Source of the DNA: Pleodorina starrii
Taxonomy: Eukaryota; Chlorophyta; Chlorophyceae; Chlamydomonadales; Volvocaceae
Length of the DNA: 64,000 nucleotides
Direction: 5' to 3'
NCBI GenBank assembly: GCA_030267565.1
Contig: BRXU01000002.1
Coordinates: 5,889,501-5,953,500, forward strand
The notes beneath the pieces are model-generated. The model saw only the letters and a program-made list of their open reading frames with translations. It was not told the origin of the DNA and made no database searches. This document shows, in pieces, positions 34,323 to 46,200 of this stretch; the stretch's first letter is position 1; each line of letters begins with the position of its first letter. The position numbers were made by a program, and so were the translations under genes.

Positions 34323-35991
34323 TGACAGCGGGGAGTGTGTGTGTATTGCGGTGCTTCGTTCCGCGCTGAAGTAGGGTTGTCTTGGGGGTTCCCGCCGGTG
34401 GGTTTCGGGGCAAGGGGTTGGTTGGGTTGGGTTTGGGTTTGTGTTGGGGCTCTATCCGGGCAGGTCCTTGGAGGTAGGATCCGGGCGACACTGGTGGCCA
34501 CTTCTTGTGCGCAGATAGGGGAAGCAGGCTCAACCGTGGGCGGGTGTCCCGTCCGACAAATACCGTAACGAACGGGTCGCTTGATGTGAGGGAAACGCAT
34601 GGCTCAAATTAACAAACGAATGGTATTAGGTAGTGACTGCCCAACCCCTGCAATGGTCCGTCCTCTGAGCGGTGAAGGGATTCGGATGGGGATGTTATCG
34701 TATGAGGTACTTTGACCCTTTACTTTAGGCAATGGCACGGACTTGCCATTATTGTGCTGCCGCTTGTCATGCGAAGGGTTTGAGTGTGTAAATCGCGTGA
34801 GTGAATTGTCTGTATATAATGGCAACGGATGGATCGTGCGACGCAGTGTCGTGCACCACTGATTACACGAGTATGCCGTATGGTGACGCATCGAACAGGG
34901 GGCGGACACATCAGTCGGGCGCCGGCTTTATCAGCTCTTTAGCTGAGCTTAACCACGTGCGAGCAAAGCGGGCGATCCGTGTTACAAGGGAATCCAGTCA
35001 TCAGGCTCGTTGGCACATATCGCACTGTTAGGAGCAACCAGCCGTCATCCACCAGGCCGACAGTGCCCCACACGACCCCCCTGCTCTCTGCTCCGGGGGT
35101 GCATAGCAAGCATGCCGGGTTGCCGGCAGGCAGCCATACGGTACCATGACATCGCGACCCCACTTCCAGCGCACAGATTAGAGATCACCAACACCCAGTT
35201 GCACGTCCCGCTCACCGACCGCAGCCAGACTTGTCCCCTGCCCGGTCGCCCGTCGCCCCACCACCATCACGCAGCCGACCATGCCCGCACCCGAATCGCC
35301 TTCGTGATCTGGTCGCCCGAATCCCAGCGCTCCCTGTTGCCCCTCTGAAATTCCTTTGCGCGCCTTGGATCCACCGCCGTCCCCTCCGCCATGCATCCAC
35401 ATGCAGCTGGCTCATCGCCCACAGCAGCAGATCCCTGGCCCCCACTTAATCACGTATAACGCCCACCTCGTAACCGCACGCCCCCGGGGCCCCTGAAGCA
35501 CATGCACCAAAGCCGGCGTTGGGGCGCTGGGCCATTCTTAGCGCCGCAGCCCAACCACGAAGCAATCGGGGGGCTGCTAATCGCCAGGCAAGTCAGGAAA
35601 AGCGCAGGATGCGCCGTTCGCGGACGCAGTAGAAGCTCAGCCAGCCAGCCAGCCAGCCAGCCGCAGCTCTGCTCCTGCTCCCAAGGGGCCGCCCCGCCGC
35701 CCAGGCGCACGCAAGACGAAGCCCAGAGCTCGGAGGCCGCGTGGTGCCTGTTCAGGCAAGGCAGGGCAGCGCAGGGCAAGGCAAGGCATCCAGGCACGCG
35801 CGTGGATGCAGGGCGTGGATGTCTGTCCTGGTGAAGACAAATGGTCACAGTGCAGAGCCGCTAGGGGCCGGCGGCACAGCCTGCACGGCCGTACTTGTCC
35901 CCCCAATCAGGACACACCATCGTACCCCGCTACCCTCGCCATTGCCGCTACCGCCACCGCTGCCGCTCCGTCGTCTGCTGCTGCCCCCCTC
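34323..35991 (+). other. 3' flank of array gene copy 3
   Basis: This is a somewhat diverged version of the array 3' flank with small indels, for example a shorter spacer before the G-rich tract. It ends at the same CCTC junction as in unit 2, at 35988-35991. Confidence 0.5.
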
Positions 35992-36294
35992 GGCAGCGCT
36001 GCGGATGAGAGCGCCTGTGCCGGCCCCAGCCCCAGCCCCAGCCCTAGCCCCAGCTCCGTCGTCTCCCCCTCGGCGGACAACACTTCCTGCTGCGCGGCGA
36101 GCAGCTTCCAGGGCGGGCTGAGCTGCTGCCCCGCCTCGGCGCCGGAGACCGCTGCTGAGGAGACCGAGGAGCCGACGGCGATGGCTGAGGCGACTGCCAA
36201 GGGCTGCCGATCCGGCGGCCTCAAGCGCAAGCTGCGGAAGATGCTGCGGGGCGTGTTTGGGAGCTGCGTGGGGCACAGCGTGGACGCGTTGTAG
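35992..36294 (+). pseudogene. Truncated 3' end of array gene (chimera B)
   Basis: It uses the same CCTC junction as chimera A. The last 100 codons of exon 3 follow, with one extra Ser-Pro pair and the RKMLRG variant of copy 3. An ATG at 35806 opens an in-frame fusion of 162 residues. A base change upstream (gcagtagaag) creates a stop that is absent at the equivalent place in chimera A. Confidence 0.7.
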
Positions 36295-39200
36295 TGACAG
36301 CGGGGAGTGTGTGTGTATGTATTGCGGTGCTTCGTTCCGCGCTGAAGTAGGGTTGTCTTGGGGGTTCCCAGTGGGTTTCGGGCAAGGGGTTGGTTGGGTT
36401 GGGTTGGGTTTGGGTTAGGGCTCTATCCGGGCAGGTCCTTGGAGGTAGGATCCGGGCGACACGGGTGGCCACTAGTTGTGCGCAGATAGGGGAAGCAGGC
36501 TCAACCGTGGGCGGGTGTCCCGGTGTGGTATGCATAGCGGACGGTACGGACACGGATGTCTTGCACGTGCGGCGGGCACATTTTGGCGCGTCTGACAAAT
36601 ACCGTAACGAAGGGTCGCTTGATGTGAGGGAAACGCATGGCTCAAATGAACAAACGAATGGTATTAGGTAGTGACTGCCCAACCCCTGCAATGGTCCGTC
36701 CTCTGAGCGGTGAAGGGATTCGGATGGGGATGTTATCGTTTGAGGTACTTATTATACCCTTTACTTTAAACAATGCCACGGACTTGCCATTGTGCTGCCG
36801 CTTGTCATGCGAAGAGTTTGAGTGTGTAAATCGCGTCAGTGAATTGTCTGTATATATGGCAACGGATGGATCGTGCGGCGAAGTGTCGTGCACCACTGAT
36901 TGCACGAGTATGCCGTATGGTGACGCATCGAACAGGGGGCGGACACATCAGTCGGGCGCCGGCTTTATCAGCTCTTTAGCTGAGCTTAACCATGTGTGAG
37001 CAAAGCGGGCAACTATGTTACAAGGGAATCCAGTCATCAGGCTCGTTGGAATATATCGCACTGTCAGGAGCAACCAGCCGTCATCCACCAGGCCGACAGT
37101 GCCCCACACGACCCCCCTGCTCTCTGCTCCGCGGGGGCATAGCAGAGCATGCCGGCAGGGCAGCCATACGGTACCATGACATCGCGACCCCACTTCCAGC
37201 GAACTGAGCACCAACACCCAGTTGCACGTCCCGCTCACCGACCGCAGCCAGGCTTGTCCCCTGCCCGGTCGCCCGTCGCCCCACCACCATCACGCAGCTG
37301 GCCATGCCCGCACCCGAATCGCCTTCGTGATCTGGTCGCCCGAATCCCAACGCTCCCTGTTGCCCCTCTGAAATTCCTTTGCGCGCCTTGGATCCACCGC
37401 CGTCCCCTCCGCCATGCATCCACATGCAGCTGGCTCATCGCCCACAGCAGCAGACCCCTGGGCCCTGGCCCCCACTTAATCACGTATAACGCCCACCTCG
37501 TAACCGCACGCCCCCGGGGCCCCTGAAGCACATGCACCAAAGCCGGCGTTGGGGCGCTGGGCCATTCTTAGCGCCGCAGCCCAACCACGAAGCAATCGGG
37601 GGGCTGCTAATCGCCAGGCAAGTCAGGAAAAGCGCAGGATGCGCCGTTCGCGGACGCAGTGGAAGCTCAGCCAGCCAGCCAGTCAGCCAGCCAGCCAGCC
37701 AGCCGCAGCTCTGCTGCTCCCAAGGGGCCGCCCCGCCGCCCAGGCGCACGCAAGACGAAGCCCAGAGCTCGGAGGCCGCGTGGTGCCTGTTCAGGCAAGG
37801 CAGGGCAGCGCAGGGCAAGGCAAGGCATCCAGGCACGCGCGTGGATGCAGGGCGTGGATGTCTGTCCTGGTGAAGACAAATGGTCACAGTGCAGAGCCGC
37901 TAGGGGCCGGCGGCACAGCCTGCACGGCCGTACTTGTCCCCCCAATCAGGACACACCATCGTACACCGCTACCCTCGCCATTGCCGCTACCGCCACCGCT
38001 GCCGCTCCGTCGTCTGCTGCTGCCCCCCTCATTAGGCGCACACTCACCATACGGAAGAAGGGCTCGTTGTCAGTGTCGATCCGGATGGGTAGGCTGCCGC
38101 TGTTCGGGGCGGACAAGGAGGAGACACGGACAGTCCGTACCCATGGACCCGGGCCTAGTCACCACCCAACTGAAGACAGCTGTTTGCGGTTCCCACAGCT
38201 TCCGTTGCGACGAGACCACCCGTGTGGACGGCAAGGCTCCTACGCAGGGAAGAGTGGAGTTGCGCCGGGGGAGCGGTTCTTGGAGCTCTCCCGACCAAGA
38301 CCCGGTTGCTGGTACACAAGGTGGGGGTGCGGCTGGGGGTTGCAGCGCGGCGGGTGCGCAGCAAGGTCTCCGTTTCCGCCAGTAGGCCAAGCATCCGCTC
38401 ACAGGCGCCCACGATCGGCACAACCCAAGCCGCAAACACGGAACGCTCAACCATCCGCCAACCCCGCCCGCGAAGGCACGCAACCGGACAAGGGTCAAGG
38501 CGATGCCGTCCGTCAATCTCACCTCATGAAGACATTAGACGCCTGGCCCAGGGCTCCGCTTGCGGTCTGCTTGACGCGCCCAGTTCGGTGGCCGACTTCC
38601 GGAATTCAACTTTAAGCGATGCCCAGACACCGGTGCGAAGTCAATGTTGTTTTTGGACAATTTCTTGCTAGTGGCTTGATAAGCGTAAAAAGCGATGGTC
38701 AAAGGGTCTCTCCCATGGTCGAACCATCCTCGTTTCATTGGCAAAGGTTGTTGGACCATGGGGATGTGTCTATGCGGCATCCTGCGCAGTTGAAAAGCTC
38801 CAAAACGCTTTGGTTGGGGATGGGAAAGCTTTTTTTGCGCGTTTGCTTGGGTGTGAAATGGTTCCGGAGCGTATCAGGCTTCGGGGCGGGCCTATGTATT
38901 TGGCAGAAGGAAAGGGATCCCTCGCTGAGCAATATACTTCAAGCATACGCTTCACTTAGCTTTTAAAAGTTCTCGGTTCATTGCGCCCACACGTCGCGGC
39001 AACCGGTTTTATCTCAACCTGCAAGCCGCAGACGCTTGAGCATTACACACCGTTATATGATATCAGAATATAACTTGACAGCAAAAGGAGGCAGTTCGTA
39101 CGCACTTCCGCCTGACCTTCCAACAGCGCTTGCAGCGCTTTGTCATCATCTTGTGGGCCTCCTTCCCGGTTGCGCGAGCAATAAACTTAAGCTCTTCTGA

Positions 39201-39361
39201 ATCATTCACACAAGTACAAGATACTTACTTGCTCACAAACTACCACCCTCTAATTCCTGCTCCTACGGGTATTATTACGCCTTCACTTCCAAGTTTTCAG
39301 TTGCAACTTTTAGCTGTCCAGTCTTTCCCTGGCATCAAGCAGTCCAGAAATCCTTCCAAGC
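36295..39361 (+). other. Second flank copy and 5' flank of array gene copy 4
   Basis: This is the 3' flank repeated after chimera B, then the shared 5' flank of copy 4 with TTATATGA at 39053. The microsatellite (CAGC)n lies at about 37670-37702, and the minus-strand exon-like segment at about 38047-38110. No gene is seen. Confidence 0.5.
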
Positions 39362-41051
39362 ATGTCGGGAGCAGACCTCATCACCGCAACTGCCGGCTCC
39401 CACGCAAGCTCCCAGGACGCCTACACGATGGCGACGATTGCGGAGCACACCAGCAAGGTGAGAAGGTTATTGCTCCGCTAGGCTTCCATTAATATCAACA
39501 TCTCTTGTGGAACTGCCATTTGGGAATACAGCTGCCTGGTTACGGACTCGGTCACTTGATGTATGACATGCAGCGCAGCGAAGTTCAGTATGTATGCCTC
39601 TTGCTTAAACCCATTTCTCTTTGACCATACTGCAGACCGCCAACATGGCTTTGGGCTTTTCCGACGCGATGCCAGTGACGCCGAGGCTGGAGCGCTGCCC
39701 GTCGGTCACCGCCTCGGCCTCACGCCGCCGCGCCCTTGACCCCAGCCGGGAGTCGAGGAGCTTGACCGCCGCCGCAACCGCACTATTGCACAAGTCAATC
39801 GCTGCCGGAGCCGATCCCGCAATCCTGCAAAGGTCTCTTGTGCTGCTGGAGGCTGTGTGCGCATCAGTCCAGCAGATGCGCGGCTCGCTGGGTCTGCCGG
39901 CGTCCATACGGGCGTCGTTTGAGCGCGTCTTTGGCGTCAGCCCTGAGGACTGGTTTGCGTCCGTGCCGGAGCCGGAGCTGAGCTCTTCGGAGCTGGCGGC
40001 GCTCAGCGAGCAGAAGGAGGCCATTGCGGAGAGCATCAGGGTGAGTGAGGCGACCCTGAACGCAGGCCGCCCAGCCGGATGACCGAATGTGTTACGGTAT
40101 TGTTGTGGGGGTGGGGGTTGTTACGGTGGGCCCCAGACTTCGGAAGAGGCTCGGGACTGTGTTTATGTGGTGTAGGGCTGGGACTGTACCGTCATGCACC
40201 TCTCTTGTGCGACTCGCTCGATTGCACCGGCACCACAAAGCGACGCTTTGGCGCATGCGATAATCCATCTACGGCACTAGCTCTCAGCACCTCACCAAGA
40301 GTGCCCTGCGCCGTCGTTCCACTGTACCGTGCAGGCCCATGACTCCCAGAAGGCGGCACCGACGTGCTTGCCTGCCAAGGCCGCCGCGATGCACCGCTCC
40401 ATCACGACCCTTCGGGCCCTCTTCCGCGTCCGCAAGTCGCTGAAGCTCCAGGTCTTGCGGGAGTCGCTGGCGCTTGTGTCCCAAGAGTCCTGCGACTGTG
40501 TTGGCGTGGAGGACTGCACCACCTACTTCAGCATCGTCGGGGCGCCCGAGCTCCAGCCCCAGCAGCCAGTCGTTCAGGATAGGAAGGCGTGCGAAGACCT
40601 GCGGGAGTCGCTGGCGCTCGTGTCCGGGCCCTGCAACTTTGTCAGCGCTGAGGACTGTGCGACCTTCTTCCGTGAGTACGGCACCGACGCGACGCTCCTC
40701 AGAAGCAGCAGCAGCAGCAGCTCCTGTGGGACCGACTCCAGTTCCCGACACCTCGGCAGTGCTGCGGATGAGAGCGCCTGTGCCGGCCCCAGCCCCAGCC
40801 CTAGCCCCAGCTCCGTCGTCTCCCCCTCGGCGCACAAGACTTCCTGCTGCGCGGCGAGCAGCTTCCAGGGCGGGCTGAGCTGCTGCCCCGCCTCGGCGCC
40901 GGAGACCGCTGCTGAGGAGACCGAGGAGCCGACGGCGCTGGCTGAGGCGACTGCCAAGGGCTGCCGATCCGGCGGCCTCAAGCGCAAGCTGCGGAAGCTG
41001 CTGCGGGGCGTGTTTGGGAGCTGCGTGGGGCACAGCGTGGACGCGTTGTAG
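39362..41051 (+). CDS. Array gene copy 4, unknown family, 3 exons, 405 aa
   Basis: Exons 39362-39457, 39636-40040 and 40335-41051 (96, 405, 717 nt), phase 0. It is close to copy 3 but has its own replacements: ALFRVRKS, GPCNFVSAED, SPSAHKTSCC and RKLLRG. The reading frame is intact even though several substitutions change amino acids. The TGTAA motif is at 41515-41519. This is the last full copy; its 3' flank is cut at about 42497. Confidence 0.8.
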
Positions 41052-42497
41052 TGACAGCGGGGAGTGTGTGTGTATTGCGGTGCTTCGTTCCGCGCTGAAG
41101 TGGGGTTGTCTTGGGGGTTCCCATCCAGTGGGTTTCGGGCAAGGGGTTGATTGGGTTGGGTTGGGTTTGTGTTGGGGCTCTATCCGGGCAGGTCCTTGGA
41201 GGTAGGATCCGGGCGACACTGGTGGCCACTACTTATGCGCAGATAGGGGAAGAAGGCTCAACCGTGGGCGGGTGTCCCGTCCGACAAATACCGTAACGAA
41301 CGGGTCGCTTGATGTGAGGGAAACGCATGGCTCAAATTAACAAACGAATGGTATTAGGTAGTGACTGCCCAACCCCTGCAATGGTCCGTCCTCTGAGCGG
41401 TGAAGGGATTCGGATGGGGATGCTATCGTATGAGGTACTTAGACCCTTTACTTTAGACAATGGCACGGACTTGCCATTATTGTGCTGCCGCTTGTCATGC
41501 GAAGGGTTTGAGTGTGTAAATCGCGTGAGTGAATTGTCTGTATATAATGGCAACGGATGGATCGTGCGACGCAGTGTCGTGCACCACTGATTACACGAGT
41601 ATGCCGTATGGTGACGCATCGAACAGGGGGCGGACACATCAGTCGGGCGCCGGCTTTATCAGCTCTTTAGCTGAGCTTAACCACGTGTGAGCAAAGCGGG
41701 CGATCCGTGTTACAAGGGAATCCAGTCATCAGGCTCGTTGGCACATATCGCACTGTTAGGAGCAACCAGCCGTCATCCACCAGGCCGACAGTGCCCCACA
41801 CGACCCCCCTGCTCTCTGCTCCGGGGGTGCATAGCAAGCATGCCGGGTTGCCGGCAGGCAGCCATACGGTACCATGACATCGCGACCCCACTTCCAGCGC
41901 ACAGATCAGAGATCACCAACACCCAGTTGCACGTGCCGCCCACCGACCGCAGCCAGACTTGTCCCCTGCCCGGTCGCCCGTCGCCCCACCACCATCACGC
42001 AGCCGACCATGCCCGCACCCGAATCGCCTTCGTGATCTGGTCGCCCGAATCCCAGCGCTCTCTGTTGCCCCTCTGAAATTCCTTTGCGCGCCTTGGATCC
42101 ACCGCCGTCCCCTCCGCCATCCACATGCAGCTGGCTCATCGCCCACAGCAGCAGACCCCTGGGCCCTGGCCCCCACTTAATCACGTATAACGCCCACCTC
42201 GTAACCGCACGCCCCCGGGGCCCCTGAAGCACATGCACCAAAGCCGGCGTTGGGGCGCTGGGCCATTCTTAGCGCCGCAGCCCAACCACGAAGCAATCGG
42301 GGGGCTGCTAATCGCCAGGCAAGTCAGGAAAAGCGCAGGATCCGCCGTTCACGGACGCAGTGGAAGCTCAGCCAGCCAGCCAGCCAGCCAGTCAGCCAGC
42401 CAGCCGCAGCTCTGCTCCTGCTCCCAAGGGGCCGCCCCGCCGCCCAGCCGCACGCAAGACGAAGCCCAGAGCTCGGAGGCCGCGTGGTGCCTGTTCA
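41052..42497 (+). other. Truncated 3' flank of array gene copy 4
   Basis: Homologous to the other 3' flanks until the (CAGC)n region and the text cgtggtgcctgttca, after which the sequence becomes unique. It marks the right edge of the array. Confidence 0.6.
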
Positions 42498-43230
42498 CGT
42501 TCGTGGTGCCGCGTGGTGCCTGTTCGCATGGACCGTCGGACACCGCCTCACCCCCCACGTACCGTAACACTGGGTCGCCGGAAACGTCGATCGTCACGGT
42601 GCCAGTGTATGTAGTATCTTGGGTGTCGTTGGCTGCTGTCTCGGGTGGTAGATAGATGGTTGCCACACCAGGCCGCAACCCCCGTTCCTGTTTCCGACCC
42701 GTGCTTTTCACTGATGGACTGGGTGGTTATTTCGTATATTATAAGCTTGGCTGTGGCGGTTTGGCTGCGCTGTTGGCATGGCTCCCTGCACTGTGCAGGG
42801 CATGCGCCTGGGGTAGGATGAACGCATTATGTCCAGCCGGTGCGGCTGGCTACCGGTGTGAAAGCTGGTCCCTCTCGTAACGATTGCATCCTAAACAATT
42901 TAGGGCAGTACTTAGCGACAATGCAAATGCCCCGTGTCGGCTGTGGGGCAGCCTGGGCCCTGGGCTGGCCCTGGGGCTAGTAACCAACGCAGGAAGCCGT
43001 TGAACGGTAATGCAACCGAACCCTAACGGGATCGACACCGCAACTGATGATCCCAAACCTCCAAGCTGGCTTTGCATAGTGTCCCTCACCATAGCTGAAC
43101 GATGCGACTACTTCGACGCCGCCTGAAGACGATGCGTGAACCGCAATGCCTTGTATGACCCTCTCGACAGCTCTAAAAGGAGGTCAACCCTTGACTTGCC
43201 GATTGCCAGTAATAATAGTGTACGGGTTCG
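42498..43230. other. Unique spacer and presumed BBS2 promoter
   Basis: No open frame with protein-like features, repeat or RNA gene is seen. The BBS2 promoter should lie here, but I find no clear TATA element near 43231. Confidence 0.45.
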
Positions 43231-46200
43231 ATGCTGGTCCCGGCTTTTCAGCTACACCTTTCGGGTGCGAGCTTTTCGCATGTTTGACGCCTGCATGAGC
43301 ACGGTCCGGCCCCGCTGAGCTGCAAACTTGCTGCATCCTACAGAGAAAATCCAAAGGGCCCAAGCGGCAATCGGCAGGTTCGATGGCAAGGTTCCCGCTT
43401 TGGCGTGTGCGACCGTGGGTGGCAAAGTCTTCCTCCATCAGCCTCACCAGCAGGGCGGGGGCAGCGATAACCAGATCACTTATTTAAATATCAACAAGCA
43501 GATATCGGCGGTGGTCGCCGGCAGGCTCACGGGCAGCAAAGATGTGCTGCTGGTCGGCACGCCCAGCAACCTGCAGTGCTACGACGTGGACTTGAACCGG
43601 GACCTGTTCTACAAGGACGTGCAGGATGGGGTCAACGTGTGCCTGGTGGGGCCGTTTGGCTCAGGGGACTCGCCGCTGGCGCTGGTGGGGGGCAACTGCT
43701 CCATACAGGTGGGCGAGGATAGGTGCGCGGGGCGGGGGGAGGTACACGTGCAGGGGGGATGGGGAGGAAGAGCTTTGTGGAGGAGGACCCGGGGGTCGCT
43801 CCCTCCACGCAGCTTGCCGCGCGCGCTCATGTAATCCTCGCCCTGGCTCCAGCCGTTGCCGTCGGAGGATGCCAGCCACACCTGTAGAGGCTACGGTGCA
43901 GACGGAGTAACAGGACAGGACACAATTACGGGACCGTGGCCCGGGTGAGTAGAGGACACCTGAACTCGCTCCCTCCTTTCCCAGCATGGCGCGGCATGAG
44001 CACGACCTCATGTCCGGCATCCGTGTTTTCGCACCCGCAGTTGGCGGAGTGGCCGTGCGCTGGCCAGGGCCCTCGTGAGCTGATCCCATCCCATGTTTGC
44101 CGACGTGCCGGGCAGTAGGAGAAGTGCTGCGGCGATCGGTCCATCATCCCCACCTCATTTCAATGGCGATTGTTTGCCCGCCAGTCGGCCTCAAGAGCAA
44201 CAGCGCCACACACGCTGCTCCACACACCCTCCTCTTCCTCCTCCTCCTTCCCGAGCTCTGCCTCCCCCTTTCCACCTTCCCCTGCCTCGGCCTCCCCCTC
44301 CTGCTCGCGGCCCCCACCCCCACTCCAGGGCTTCTCTGCCGATGGCCATGAGAAGTTCTGGACGGTCACAGGCGACAATGTTTCCGCGATGGCGTTTTGC
44401 GATGTGGACCAGGACGGTCGTAACGAGCTGCTGGTACGCATGTGTGTACTCATAATGGATTCGGAGTGGGGCAGGGGGTTATCCACGGGAAGCTGGAGCG
44501 GGAATGAGGACGCTGCTGCCGGTGCCCGAAAGAATGCGTGCTTGTGGCTGGCGGGTGGGGGGTTGGGGGTAGCTTTGTGGGAGGTCCCTCTGGGGCGCCC
44601 TGCTCTTTACGATGCGGGGCGGAGCGCCCTGGGCCCTCCCCAGGGGTCTCTTGGCTTGGGGTGTAGCGGGGTGGTGGGGATGCGTGCTCGTCCCGCCGCA
44701 GGCGAGCAGGCGGGCGAGCGTGAGGGAACGATCAGTGCGTGGGGTGCAGTACGGGTGGGGTACTGGTGTTAAAGGAGACACCGCAACGGAGGGACGGAGG
44801 CGACGTTGCCGAACACCCCAAGCCCTAGCAGTTCTGACCGAACGTACCCGTTACTTGTTAATGATGGGGCGGGGCGAAGGCGGGGCGTCCGGCCCAGCGG
44901 GTCCATACTATACCCGGGCAGAGGGGGTGTCGCCCAGGCGCAAGGGTTCGCTGATTCATGTTATGGCAGAGGGGCGTACTGTCAAATTATTTGTACTGAA
45001 GTAGCTGGCACTGCAGGCCGTCTCCCATAAGCCTCCCGCAAGGGCATCGCCGCTACTGCACCGGCAGCGTGCCTTCGTAGGGCAGATCGATGAAAGAAAC
45101 TGCTGCCCTCGGGTCCTCACCCCACCCAAACATGCCGCCCCGCACCCGGCGCACGCGAACCCACGCGAACGCCAACCCCAAACAATACGCCGACCCATCG
45201 TCCCTTTTTCTTTCACCTGGACCCCCTGCCAGGTTGGCTCTGACGACTTCGACGTGCGAATCTTTTGCGGCGAGGATGTAATCGCGGAGGTTCCCGAGGC
45301 GGACCAATTTGTGGCCCTGACGGCGGTGCTAGGGCCGCAGTTCGGGTATGCGTTGGTCAACGGAACAATCGGCCTGTACAACAGGTAGGGCAACGTATGG
45401 CAGGAGAAGGAAAGGACTGCGTGCGGAATTGCGCGCCCAGTTTGTGAAGCGGGCATTGGTGATCCGGCAAGGCACCGGGGAGGCATGTAATTGTATGCGA
45501 GGTGTTATGGCGGCACTTGGCCGCGGGGGTTGGGGGCGGTGGCGGGCGGGCGGGCGTTGTGCGGCTTGGCGGAGAAGGGGCGAGTTGCAACGTATAGGCC
45601 GGGACCTGTGAACGGAAGTACGGTAACAATGGGGAAAACCCCTTGTGTTGGGGAAGAGGGCTCCGTCTGGACGAGCCTGGAAGCGGAGGACGGTGCGCAT
45701 GTGGTGTTGGTGGTGGGAGTGGTGGGGGTGGGGGTGGGTGGGTATGACGGGCAAGCGGAGCGGAGCGCTGGAGTGACCCCAGACTTCCGCTTCCGTGTTA
45801 TATGACCATCCATGCGCTACGCAGTGAGTCGCTCTGGCACAGCGGCAGTGCGATTCAGGGAGCGGCATTGCTGCCGTAGGCGTGTGGTGGGGTGTGGTGT
45901 GGATGGGGGTTGCGGGAGGCGTGTGTCGCAGCAAGGTGCAGGCCGAGGTGCGTGCAAGCAAATGGGTCCGGCCATAGCCGGCAGCGCCCGCACAGCCCCT
46001 CCAGCCAGCCAGCGGGTCGAGCCTCACCAAGAGGGGAAGCACCCTTGGGCTGCGGCGTTTGACGCCACTGGGGCATGCGTGCTGCGGGCGGGGCTCCCCC
46101 TCCATAACCCCAACCCCCCCACCTCTGCCGCTGCCCACGCGCCCACCCCCCCTACCCCGCCGCCTTCGCCGACCGCCACGCCCCCCAACCCACTACTCCC

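Larger units (their letters stand above)
20456..42497 (+). repeat. Tandem segmental array of four gene units
   Basis: Four direct units each contain a 5' flank, a three-exon gene and a long 3' flank. Start codons lie at 21036, 25843, 32633 and 39362, so spacings are 4807, 6790 and 6729 bp. Units 2 and 3 are about 2 kb longer because each carries an extra copy of the gene's 3' end plus its flank. Homology ends at about 42497, inside the 3' flank of copy 4. The flanks hold (CAGC)n microsatellites, a GGCAAGGCAGCGCA-type minisatellite, and an exon-like minus-strand segment. Confidence 0.93.

Noticed and set aside
43328..43834. Start of BBS2 at 43328
   Set aside because: The codon there is TTG and lies in intron 1; the spliced ATG at 43231 restores the conserved N-terminus.
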